A DNA stretch of 64,000 nucleotides, taken from the NCBI GenBank assembly GCA_018350325.1, contig JAEVLN010000041.1, positions 337,290-401,289 of the forward strand. Direction: 5' to 3'. A program made the translations under genes and the position numbers. The DNA is from Globodera rostochiensis. Lineage: Eukaryota > Nematoda > Chromadorea > Rhabditida > Heteroderidae. Shown here piece after piece: positions 13,655-23,250 of this stretch (position 1 is its first letter; each line of letters begins with the position of its first letter). The notes below the pieces were generated by a model. The model searched no databases and had not been told where the DNA came from. It was given only the letters and a program-made list of their open reading frames with translations.

Positions 13655-13892
13655 TTTCAGGTTTTAATCTCAACCAAATCGAACAAATAAGATGCCATTC
13701 GAAAGATCTAAGCTTTTAAAAGCTATTGTTAAGCCAAAGCTAAAGGATTAGAAAATTAGTTTTTCCAATAATATGAAAAAACCCCGATTTTGGGTGTTTT
13801 TCACACTTAACTTTTTTTTAAATGAATTAAATTAAAGCTTTCAAATGGCATCTTATTTGTTCGATTTGGTTGGGTTTAAACCTGAAATAAGT
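13655..13892. repeat. Inverted repeat upstream of ZCCHC4
   Basis: The left arm (TTTCAGGTTTTAATCTCAAC...GATGCCATT, 13656-13720) is complementary to the right arm (AATGGCATCTTATTTGTTCG...CCTGAAATA, 13840-13890), with an AT-rich centre. It is probably another non-autonomous element; I could not assign a target duplication. Confidence 0.6.
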
Positions 13893-13998
13893 CTTGTGTA
13901 TCCGTCTGAGAAATTACAAAGAACACTGCCGAACCGAATTTAGTTAAATAACAAATTCGTCACCCTAAAGAGCTTTTATTTTTAGATCTTTTTATGCT

Positions 13999-15939
13999 GT
14001 GTTCTCAAGAAGAAATGTGATAATGAAAAAAGGATCACCAACAATAAAGCGCAAAAAGTTGAGAAACAAAGATGTTTTGGAAAAATGGGCGGGGCCATCA
14101 AATGCAAAAGCCTTTACAAGAGAGCGTTCAAATCTCAGAATAATCGAAGAGCATCAAATTCCTTCTGCTGCTATACCTGAGTGCAAGCATGGTTCGGCAG
14201 TTCTGCTTTTCTATAAATATTTTTTATATGCACAATTATATTATCCGTTCCCCGAATTTCATTTTCATAATGAGCATGTTTTATTACAAAAAGAATTTTT
14301 GTTTAGGACCGTGCCTTTTGTTTTCGAACGAAGACGGCTCTAATAAATGGTTTTCTTGCTCCGTTTTTCGTTCCAAAAAACGATGTCCTTTCGCCGTAAC
14401 CGTCGATCGAAATGGTGCACTTCAACCGTACAAATCCGAGAGAAATATTGCTTCTTTACCAATTGAAGAATATGGGAAAGTCAGTAAAAAGTACGGATAG
14501 AATATTAATATTCAAAAGGTGTCACCCCGCAGGGAATATAAAAAAATCAAAACTTTAAACAGTTTTTTGAGGTATGAAAATTTGGCCAGTTCGGGAACAG
14601 TTCCGTTTTGGTGGTGCAAATGCTGTGCTAATTATTTTGGGACTGAGGAGCACGTACATAAGTTGGACGGGCCTTATTACGAATGGAAGAAGCCCTTCCA
14701 ATTGCTCGAACCTTTGCGTGACGATGCTGGTGAAGCGGTGAATAATGAATTCATTCAGCGCAAGAATTGCTTATTGGTTTTTAGCAATACTTTTTCTCAT
14801 CGGAGACCACCGACCTGTTGAGAAATGTCATTGAAGCGGAACATTTCGATTCGATCCTTTGCATTGGCGTGCCCACACTTTTTGAGCAGCTTAGGCAAAG
14901 CAACATAAGGGCGTTTTTATTGGACTATGACGACCGATTGGTAATTTTGTCATATGCTAGCAAAAGCTTTTCGGGTTTTTAAATGTTTGGTTTCGCATTA
15001 AAGGCTTCGTTTTATGCTCCAAGTGAATTTGCTCGCTTTTCTATGCTTGTTTGTCACTTTTACGTGGCCATTTCGCGGAGTTACCTTTGTGAATTTCTCC
15101 GGGGAAGTCAAAAATTGCTGTGTTTGTGTGACCCTCCGTTCGGCGTCCACGTTTCGGCTTTAATGCGGACTCTCACCACACTCCGTAAAATGTTTTGTTC
15201 GGTTTCTGCCAAAAAACGGTTCGCCATTCCTCGGAAAATTTTCTTTTGTATATCGTAACAAATTTATACAGACTTTCCGTGTTTAACGTCACTCTTTTTC
15301 TGCCATATTTTGTTGGTAAGCATTTGAAGGAGCACTCTTTGACTATGGTTGACTTTATGGTGAGTGCTTTTATTTGAAGGTGTTGGGGGAATTCATACTA
15401 ATATTATAATTTTGAGGTAACTTATTCAAATCATCGACATTTCTCGAGGCCTCAGAAGAGTGTCGTCCGAATGTTCACCGATTTGGCAAATTATTCCTTT
15501 GCTTTGCCGACCGAAAAGGGCTATCATTTTTGCGAGCCGTGCAACAGATTTGTTGCGGAGAAAAACAAACATTGCTGGAAGTGTGACGATTGCACATCGA
15601 AGGTATAAAGAAAAGTCGGGGGATATATTTGAACTTTTTCAAGGATGGCACTCCGTATTCCCATTGCGATGTATGTGAGCGGTGAGAATTTTTGTTTTGT
15701 TAATCCCTTGGCCGGTTACGCAAAACGAGTACGTCTCTTTGCGGACGTAAATTTTAGATTCAAGGATTACACCAAATGTTATTTTCGGGGGAAACCTAGC
15801 CATAAAACTCATAATACGATCACATACTTCGCCTAGTTGAACTAATGACTTTAGGTGTGTTCGACAAACGTACAGACATTGCCGGAAATGCTCGGCTTGT
15901 CATTTGAAGGGTCGTTGTTTTGGAATGAAAATGGTCTAA
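13999..15939 (+). CDS. ZCCHC4: ZCCHC4 homologue, 28S rRNA N6-adenosine methyltransferase, 455 aa
   Basis: Nine exons: 13999-14191, 14307-14490, 14533-14776, 14806-14940, 15004-15218, 15272-15359, 15417-15602, 15644-15681, 15855-15939. They sum to 1368 nt with every junction in phase. In order: a basic N-terminus; a GRF-type zinc finger (CKHGPCLLF...WFSCSVFRSKKRCPF); a C2H2-like block (WWCKCC...HVHKLDG); the methyltransferase domain (ILCIGVPTLFEQL, FLLDYDDRL, catalytic DPPFG); VVRMF...LPTEKGYHFC; and a cysteine-rich tail (CEPCNRF, CWKCDDCTSKDGTPYSHCDVC, HCRKCSAC). ZCCHC4 methylates one adenosine in large-subunit rRNA. The protein ends 13 residues after the last CxxC, where relatives carry the eponymous CCHC knuckle, which is missing. 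Intron 3 is only 29 nt. A second possible start is the Met at 14023. It is tail-to-tail with the nuclear receptor. Confidence 0.93.
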
Positions 15940-16044
15940 TAAAACAAATGGAAACGATCTAATTATAGTAATTTCAAATTTTTATTCTGTATTATTAAAA
16001 ACATTATTAACTGGCACATTAAGAATTGAAAGGTATAAAAATTC

Positions 16045-18955
16045 TTAAGTCGAGTCAGCATCAAAAAGTATTTGCTCAGAAATTTTGTCAAAGCTGGCGA
16101 ATTTGAATAGCCTCATAATTTGGTAGGATTCTAATGTTGCCGAAGCTAAAAGTAAATATAATTAATTCAACGTGGCATTGGAACCAGCAAAACCTGCAGA
16201 AACTATTCCCGAAACTAACAGCACAACGTTACCGAAACGTTCTAAACAAAAACAGAATAATTTAATAAAATATCGGTGAAAACCTGCGTAGGACTCGTCA
16301 CGGCCCACGCTGCTGTAGAATTTGAACAGTGCGGCAATTACCTAAAACACAAACCAAGTTGAGAGAACGAAATGATTTTTTTACAAAATAACAAAGAAAA
16401 GCTATTTCAATTGCCTGGTCTTTCCATTGTGATGTCAAACGTCGGGACTCGTTCGATATAAGTGTGGCATCGTTTCCTACAATGCAAATATCTCCTAAAA
16501 AACATTGCCACGAAAAAACTTAACCTAATCACATACTAGGTAAACAAACATCAATCATCAAAAATATCGAGCTCCAGGCACGTGCCCGGGGGTGGGGCAT
16601 GTCGCCCCCTCCGAAAAATTGCACGCCCCCCCCCCGCATTTTTTTTTCTAATCACGTGCCTGTCGAGCTCCAGATATCGGTGATCCGCCCTGCCCAAACC
16701 TCACCACCATCACCGTTTTGGTTGTGATTGCCGCAGCTAAAAAGCAGCAATATCTTCAGGGTGACCAGCTCCTCTGGCGTCAGCTGCAGTTTCCTCAGTG
16801 GGGTGGACACCTCGTCAATGCAACGGTCTGTCATCTGTCTGTACAGTTTCTCTTGACGCCACTTTCGGTCCTCAGTAACCAAAGTCTGAATTAAACGTTT
16901 CTTATTTTCGAGGGTGGCAATGAACGCGCCGCCCTGGCAAAAGCGAAATCTATTCACCAAACATTTTGCAGAAAAATATCAACACCGGAGAATCCCCCCC
17001 CCCATTTCATCGCTTGCTTTGCTTTCGTCTGGCAAAACATTAACACTCCTCGGCATGCAAGTCCCATTCGAAATGAGCCACATATCGTCAAGGCCCATCT
17101 GGGCTGTAAAGTAACCGTACTCGAGCACATTGCACGGCATAGCAAATCTTTTCAACAAAATCATCTGATCGCTCAATGGAAGCGAGCAAAAAATTGGCAA
17201 AGTCTGAAGAGGCCGAAAATGAAAACCCGGACAGAAGTGAAGAGTCTAACCTGAATCCATTCGAACATAGAAAACATTTCAATTTGTGTGACGTTGAAAA
17301 GGTCGGAACACAAAACAATTTTCATCAGCGTGTCTTGTGACTGCTTAACATTTGTTTTCGCAAATTGAACATCCCTTTCCCAAAATCAACAATCTCGAAA
17401 AGTACGCGTTTTACTTGCTCACCAATAACAAGGGGCGAAGGGGCGTACGCCCCCCCCCCACTTCCACCCTTTCTTCCTGGGTATTCGGAGCATGAGTTAT
17501 ATACCCAGTTTTTGTTATACGAAAGTACTTAATGTTTTAACGTTTTGTTCGAATCTTGTCTGGAGATTCGAAAACGGTAAACGTAACGAATTCGTTTATC
17601 TCTAGAGCTATTCTTTTTTCATAGGGCAACTCCAGTATTTACCCGACTCTCTCTCTCACATAACTTTGAAGTTTTTCCCGTAAAAACTGCCCACCACAAC
17701 TTTTGGTCCCTGTTTTGCCACATCGGATAGTCGTTTGGCTTCTGTCCGTGCTCGGATTAAAAAGAATTTCCGCGCACGAATCGCTTTATCATTGGCGGTC
17801 AGCGAAGCCATTAATTCCAAAAGGCCGTCTCTGCTGCACAAAGGCATAATAGATTCGATCCCTGGCGAATGAAGTTGCTAAAATAGATATAACTCCCTTG
17901 CAAATCTATTTTTGTCTACTGTCACCAACTTTTAACGCGTCATCGCTCGCTGTTGATGAAGTCGAAGGACACAACTGATTTGGGGAAGTGACCGACGACC
18001 CAACCGGCGTTTGATAGCGGCGACGTCTCTGCCGACCAATCAGATCCCGCTTCGGCTGCAAAGCCTCACGACTCATTCCCATCTCAAGACATCTGTAAAA
18101 AAGAAAAGAAAAAATATGCTCACGAAGGCGGACGTTATATGTCCTTGTTTTATTAGTAACCCTAATGGTAATACTAACTATAAGGTTTGTCCCCCCCCCA
18201 TTTTTTGAAAAAATAAAAATATTTTTCAGTTAATTAAAAGGTGTTTCTAGGGGTAATCGGGAGCGTAGAATCCAGTTCTGGCATCCACGAGTCTGGGGTT
18301 CGGAATTGGTCGAAATGGATGCCAGAACTGGATTCTACGCTCCCGATTACCCCTAGAAACACCTTTTAATTGACTTTGAAAAATATTTGTATTTTTTCAA
18401 AAAATGGGGGGGGGGACAAACCTTAGTATTACCACCCTAATCCTAAATAAAAACTCCACTTCCGAAATCGGCAAGAACGGCAAAGACGACGGGCCGAAAC
18501 TTCGAGTTCGCAAAAGCCGGGTTTTTTGCACATCGTGTCTTGGTTATGCATTACAGCACTGGAAATTAGAGGTGCGCAATTGGTATTAATTGGAAGGGAA
18601 TGGGGAAGTCGATGCTTACCGTCGAAAGAATGTTTTACAGCCAAGGCAGCTCATGCAACCTTAACAAAAAAGCACAGTTGGACAGTAAATGTATAAGATA
18701 TGAGCTAACACTGTTTTATTTTTGGTTGCCCAATGATTGAATTTGGATTCAGGAGAGTTGAGATTAAAAAATGTAACAAACCATAGTGTTTCCCGAAAGA
18801 AAGCTCTTTGCAAATCAAACAGAGTCCAATTTCTGAAAATGATTGGATTTGTATAGTATCTTTATGTGCATTGGCCTAAAGTCCGACATTTAACGTGAAA
18901 ACTTACTTTTGGGTGTACCGCCTCCACCTGCCGTTAACGGTTCCATCCGAATCAT
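16045..18955 (-). CDS. Nuclear hormone receptor (NHR) with DNA-binding and ligand-binding domains
   Basis: The start (MIRMEPLTAGGGG, 18955) follows CCATTCAG, a plausible trans-splice acceptor. DNA-binding domain exons: 18907-18955, 18782-18832, 18620-18659, 18460-18558 and 17930-18092; phases agree. They encode finger 1 (CLIC...KHYG...CMSCLGC), P-box region CLGCKTFFRR, finger 2 (C-x5-C-x9-CRSC), and RCLEMGMSREALQPKRDLIG after it. Ligand-binding exons follow: 17665-17877, 17251-17340, then a block starting at 17203 with LPIFCSLPLSDQMILLKRF and GLDDMWLISNGT, the helix-3 to helix-5 signature. The last exons (about 16679-16960, then blocks within 16045-16471) encode LQLTPEELVTLKILLLF, VIAALFKFYSSVGRDESYA and a C-terminus ending FDADST. 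The junction near 16950-17000 is uncertain. Divergent nematode NHR; ligand unknown. Two introns hold MITEs. Confidence 0.9.
16575..16662. mobile_element. 88-bp hAT-like MITE in an NHR intron
   Basis: Ends CAGGCACGTG and CACGTGCCTG form a perfect 10-bp inverted repeat, flanked by the exact 8-bp duplication TCGAGCTC (16567-16574 and 16663-16670). The interior is a G-run followed by a C-run. No coding capacity. Confidence 0.8.
18167..18433. mobile_element. 267-bp palindromic MITE in an NHR intron
   Basis: Nearly the whole element is one hairpin: arms 18183-18293 and 18313-18423 are almost perfectly complementary, with termini GGTAATACTAA and TTAGTATTACC. An 8-bp duplication ACCCTAAT (18159-18166 and 18434-18441) flanks it. 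The loop contains GGTTCGGAATTGGTCGAAATGG, a segment shared with elements at 8.2, 13.5, 21.9 and 22.4 kb. Confidence 0.8.
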
Positions 18956-19199
18956 CTCTGAATGGAACAGATGAGTCAGACATTTTAGGTGCACTGACAA
19001 TAATAAAGGACATTGAAATGAGTTGTTATAAGAAAGTACAAAACAAACTTTCTTTCGAAAAACACATCTCACGGCTGGGCTTACAAATGAGAGAAAGAGC
19101 AGAACTAAATTCACGAGTAAATTGTTCTGCAGCTTTTCGTTTATTCAAAAAATTTGACCCAAGGAGGAGACCATACTAAAATAAGCACCCACCTTTAAG

Positions 19200-19933
19200 C
19201 TTTATTGATGCCTGAACTGATCAGTGATCCAAATATGTCGTTAATTAATCAATTTTTGTTTTAAATATGTTCTAGCCTTAAACACGAGGTTAGTCAATGC
19301 GAAGTTGTGACTAACAGACTACTATTAAAATAAGAAATATATACCCCGCAATGGCTTGTCCGAGCGCAGCAGATGCTTATTGTATTTTTTACAAGTAAAA
19401 ACGAACGGCCATCAACTCGTTTTTTGATCACTCGTTTGATTCAACTCGTTTCAAAAATAAACTCGTTTCCAAAAAAAAACGAGTTGATCTTTTACCGTAA
19501 AAACCCTTAAGACATAACCAATCGCAATCACCATGATTTATGCCCATAAAAACACTTTACAAATTCAACTAAGTTTTCGGATCCAAATAATAAAGTATAG
19601 GATACCGATGTTCTTTTGTAACTACATAGGTATGTAGAATGGTATTAATTTTTCTAATTTGTAAGTACGAAACATAATTTGGTTGCCGAGCAGTCAATTC
19701 CAATTTGTCTCTTTAGAAGGATTTGACGTAAAATATGAACCGCAATAGAATGAAAGGGGGAAGCTAACGGATAATCAATACCAAAAGCACAAGGTAATAA
19801 ACCAATACAATCTTATTAATGTGAGCGAGGTTATTTATTCATCGCTAACTGAAATTTATTCCGAATTTTTTTCACAGAATACGTCGATAAATTTATTTGA
19901 CAAATCATTGTGTGAAAAAGTGGACCAATGAAT
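19200..19933. other. Gene-free AT-rich interval
   Basis: I see no gene. The only structure is a small hairpin at about 19409-19494 built from inverted copies of ATCAACTCGTTTTTT, with further ACTCGTTT words in the loop, probably a very small MITE. Confidence 0.5.
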
Positions 19934-20142
19934 CAGGGACGTGTAACCAAAGGGCGCGAGGGGGGCGAATGTAAAATTTCTTTTCCGGCGGCGCGGCCCG
20001 ACGGGAACCCTCTAAAATGTTTTCCATTTTTGACACATGCGGCGATGAATAAACAAAATAAAAGGACACAACAAATTTTGTAAAAACTATTTGAACAAGA
20101 ATGAAGTTGCGCGTATTTCGCGTTTTTCTGGTTACGTCCCTG
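19934..20142. mobile_element. 209-bp hAT-like MITE
   Basis: Ends CAGGGACGTGTAACC and GGTTACGTCCCTG are inverted repeats. The flanks (CAATGAAT and AATGGAAT) are similar but not an exact duplication, so the insertion may be old. It lies about 130 bp beyond the 3' end of the PMP3 gene. Confidence 0.6.
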
Positions 20143-20269
20143 AATGGAATTGTGGGTGTGGCGAGTGTTTTGTTATCACAAAATCAACAGCAGATGACAT
20201 TTTTGAAAAGTATTTTGTTTCTTGTATGGACGTTTCTATTTGGAAAGCAATGATGATAGAACCCATCGA

Positions 20270-20597
20270 TCAATACTGGAAAATGATGTAGAGGGCATGG
20301 ATTATGCCGGGTATGTAGCCGAGAACGGTCAAGATGATGTTGATCAGAAGATGGATGGAGCAGCCCGTCTCCACGAACACGCCAAGGGGCTAAAACAACA
20401 ACAACGGAAGGTCCTTTATCCCATTTTTGTTTACACACATTAATTTAGTGCTTAAAACCACAGCACCAATCAATTATTAAGTATTAACTATTTATGACCC
20501 TCAAGTAAAATATGATTTTTTAATTTGCTTAAAAAGAACCAACCGGTAAAAGGATGGCGCAAACAACTTTAAAAAAGTCAGAGAAGGTCACTGCCAT
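20270..20597 (-). CDS. PMP3/UPF0057 family small membrane protein, 57 aa
   Basis: Two exons: 20544-20597 and 20270-20389, with a 154-nt intron and phase 0 junction. The protein starts MAVTFSDFFKVVCAILLP and continues PLGVFVETGC, LLINIILTVLGYIPGIIHALY, ending FQY. This matches the PMP3 pattern: two transmembrane helices (about residues 7-24 and 31-52) around the conserved P-P-L-G-V-F-E-x-G-C turn and the LTxLGYIPGIIHA motif. In yeast, loss of PMP3 alters plasma-membrane potential and salt tolerance; the worm role is unknown. Length is typical of the family (50-60 aa). Neither exon is long enough to stand out as an ORF, so the gene is easily missed. The nearest neighbours are the NHR gene (same strand) and TMEM134 (opposite strand). 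Confidence 0.9.
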
Positions 20598-21458
20598 TTT
20601 AGAAAAGAATAAGAATATGATGTGTTGAAAAGGAAAGAATTAGTAGCGGTTTTGAATCTGAAATGTTGATGTATAGAGACTAAAGCTCAAAAATAATCTC
20701 CAGACAGGTTTAAGCCCGTAATGTGCACATATGTACTGTAGCTGACTGTCCGAATTCATCGGGTTCTTCCTGTTTCGACCTAGGAAAAAGCCGTACAACG
20801 AAAGAAAAAAAAGGCGTGGGGGGGGGCAATGGTAAAATTTAACCAAAGGCAGTGCATGCAAAGAACGAATGGAGCGTGAGGGTGGTTGGGGGTGGTCGGT
20901 CCTTTCCTTTCCCAACGCCCCTTTCACCCTCCTTTCCCTTTCTCTCTATTTTGGGACTCTCTCTCACATTTGTTTTCGCCGTTGTTTGTGTGCTATGAAT
21001 TACTAACAGTTCATTGATCACATTTCCTCACCAAACGACCAAATAGGAGGGGAGACAACGAAGAGGAGAAAGCACAGAGGAAGTGTTGCCAGAGGACGGG
21101 TCACAACAAACAAATGTCGTGTCGCTGGGGCCGGATGGTAGAGGAGATAAAAAGCGATGAATCATCGGCCTATTCAAACTCAAAGCAGCAGCAGCAGCAG
21201 CAGCAAAACTTGGCTAGCAAATCGTCTATAAGCTTTCAACCTCAACTGCTTGATTTAAAAATCCACTGAATAAAATGTGCGAGAAGAGTTCGTAGTATTA
21301 AAATTCGGCTCTAGGCTTAACATAGTAAGAAGTTGGCAAAAATGGTTGCCCCAGACCTTCAGCGCGGCAATCAGCTTTACGCCTGCTCTTTCCGTCTGCG
21401 CTACCGGCGGGGCGTCTTTTATAGGCTCTATGCCCCCACCCTGGCGTTTTTAACAATT
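20598..21458. other. Gene-free interval with a (CAG)n tract
   Basis: No supported gene. A CAG repeat of about seven units lies at 21185-21205. The region at 20820-20940 is purine/pyrimidine skewed. Confidence 0.4.
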
Positions 21459-22130
21459 TGAGTCTGGTGGCCACTTGAGTCTGGCCATTTGAGTCTGGTT
21501 AGAAGGAAAATTTTTTTAAATTAAATCTTCTAAAATAAGAAAGTCAAGCAACATCTAAAAAAATAGAACTTTCTTAAGCAAAAAACGGTAATGGTGTCTT
21601 ATATAGGTCCCCGAATTTTTTTTAAAAATCAGTTTTATGTAATTCTGAGAAGTACTCCGGGGTTATCGAGGTAGCTGATCACGAATATGACATCAGATTT
21701 ATCATTTAACATCATCCAATTCAACAAACGAATCCCAAGTACCATTTTTGGTAATACTTACTTATGCTGGTCCCCCCCCCCCCCATTTTTTTGAAAAAAA
21801 TAAAAATAATTTCTACGTGGATAAAAAGGAGTTCATAGGGGTATTCGAGGCCGTAGATTCTGAATCTGATATTTATTTAGTTTTTTGAATGATTTAAAGG
21901 CTAAAATTAATTTTAGAAAATTTTGAAATTTTCGAAAAATTGTTCGAATTCTGGGTCCGGGGTTTGAAATTGGTCGAAATAAATATCAGATTCAGAATCT
22001 ACGGCCTCGAATATCCCTAGAAACTCCTTTTTATCAATTTTCCTTCTAACCAAAATGGCCAGACTCAAGTGGCCCAGACTCAAATGGCCAGACTCAAGTG
22101 GCCCAGACTCAGATGGCCAGACTCAAACGA
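21459..22130. mobile_element. Element with inverted terminal arrays of GAGTCTGGCCA units
   Basis: The left end (21459-21510) is three tandem copies of TTGAGTCTGG with GGCCA spacers, then TTAGAAGGAAAA. The right end (22040-22130) is the inverse: TTTTCCTTCTAACC followed by five CCAGACTCAA units. Inside is a hairpin (21820-21885 against 21980-22040) and a segment at 21605-21727 whose inverted copy lies in the next element. No coding capacity. Superfamily not assigned. Confidence 0.65.
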
Positions 22131-22168
22131 CCCCTACCGAGGACACATCCTTACAATACAGTATTGGT

Positions 22169-22983
22169 GAGTAGGGGTCAACTGCGTCTGGCCAACTGCG
22201 TCTGGCCAACTGCGTCTGGCCAACTGCGTCTGGGCCGACTGCGTCTTGGGGCCAACTGCGTCTGGGCCAACTGCGTCTCGCCAAAAAAAATAAATTTTTT
22301 AAAAACCGAGTTTTATTGCAGTAAGTGGCTAATATTTGTTGTAGATTTAACAGGCTTTTCCTTTTAAATTTTTCGTGCATTTTTCAACATTTTGAAGCCA
22401 ACAATAAATTTTTCAAAAAATGTTCGACTTTGGGTTCGGAGTTAGGAATTGGTCAATGGAGGGAGGCTAGATTCGTATTCTACGCCTCCGAATACTCCTA
22501 GAAACGACTTTTTCTCGACTTTGAAATTTTTTTATTTTTTTCCCAAAAAATCATATATGTTGATCATGAGTAGATGATGTCATATGATAAATCTGATGTC
22601 ATATTCATGATCGCCGATCTCGATAACCCCCGAGTACGTCTCAGAATTGGATAAACCCTATATTAAAGCAAAAATTCGGGACCAGTGAGAGAGAGACAGG
22701 ATTGGTTACCTACATATTTTTTGTGATGAAAACCCAAAAAACGGGGTTTGTGAATCGGTTTAAATTTTGAAAAAAATTATTTTTAAAAAACTATCCCTGT
22801 TAGCAACCCCTATGCTAATATGGAGTTAGCTTTTTTACCAATAGTAAAAAAAAATTTTTTTAAATTTTGGTGAGACGCAGTTGGCCCAGACGCAGTTGGC
22901 TCAGACGCAGTTGGCCCCGAGACGCAGTTGGCCAGACGCAGTTGGCTCAGACGCAGTTGGCCAGACGCAGTTGACCCGCTTCG
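22169..22983. mobile_element. Element with inverted terminal arrays of CAACTGCGTCTGGC units
   Basis: The left end has GGGGTCAACTGCGTCTGGCC and further copies (22175-22280); the right end (22866-22977) has the inverse, GACGCAGTTGGCC units ending GTTGACCC. An 8-bp direct repeat GTATTGGT flanks the interval (22161-22168 and 22984-22991), consistent with a target duplication, though the outermost six bases of the two ends do not match. The segment at 22557-22690 is an inverted copy of 21605-21727 in the neighbouring element. Confidence 0.6.
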
Positions 22984-23250
22984 GTATTGGTCCACTTAAG
23001 CTTAAGGATTAACGCAACGCCAACATTTGCACTATTTTTATTATTTCAAAAATGACGTACTAAACGGACTAATTTGAAAGGTTAAAAAACACGCCTAATG
23101 TGATGTTTAGAGAATGATAATATGCGCATTTAATTAAAACAACTTTTTGACAGCGAAAAAAGGTGAAAAACACGAAAAACTCAAAATTTGGCTAAAAGGA
23201 GAGAGAGGTGGAGGAAGAAAACAACAGCGCGGGAACTATCCGATCACTTA

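Noticed and set aside
15644..15836. Alternative last exon of ZCCHC4 reading CYFRGKPSHKTHN
   Set aside because: Splicing from 15681 to 15855 gives CERCVRQTYRHCRKCSAC, which matches the conserved cysteine spacing; the alternative loses it.
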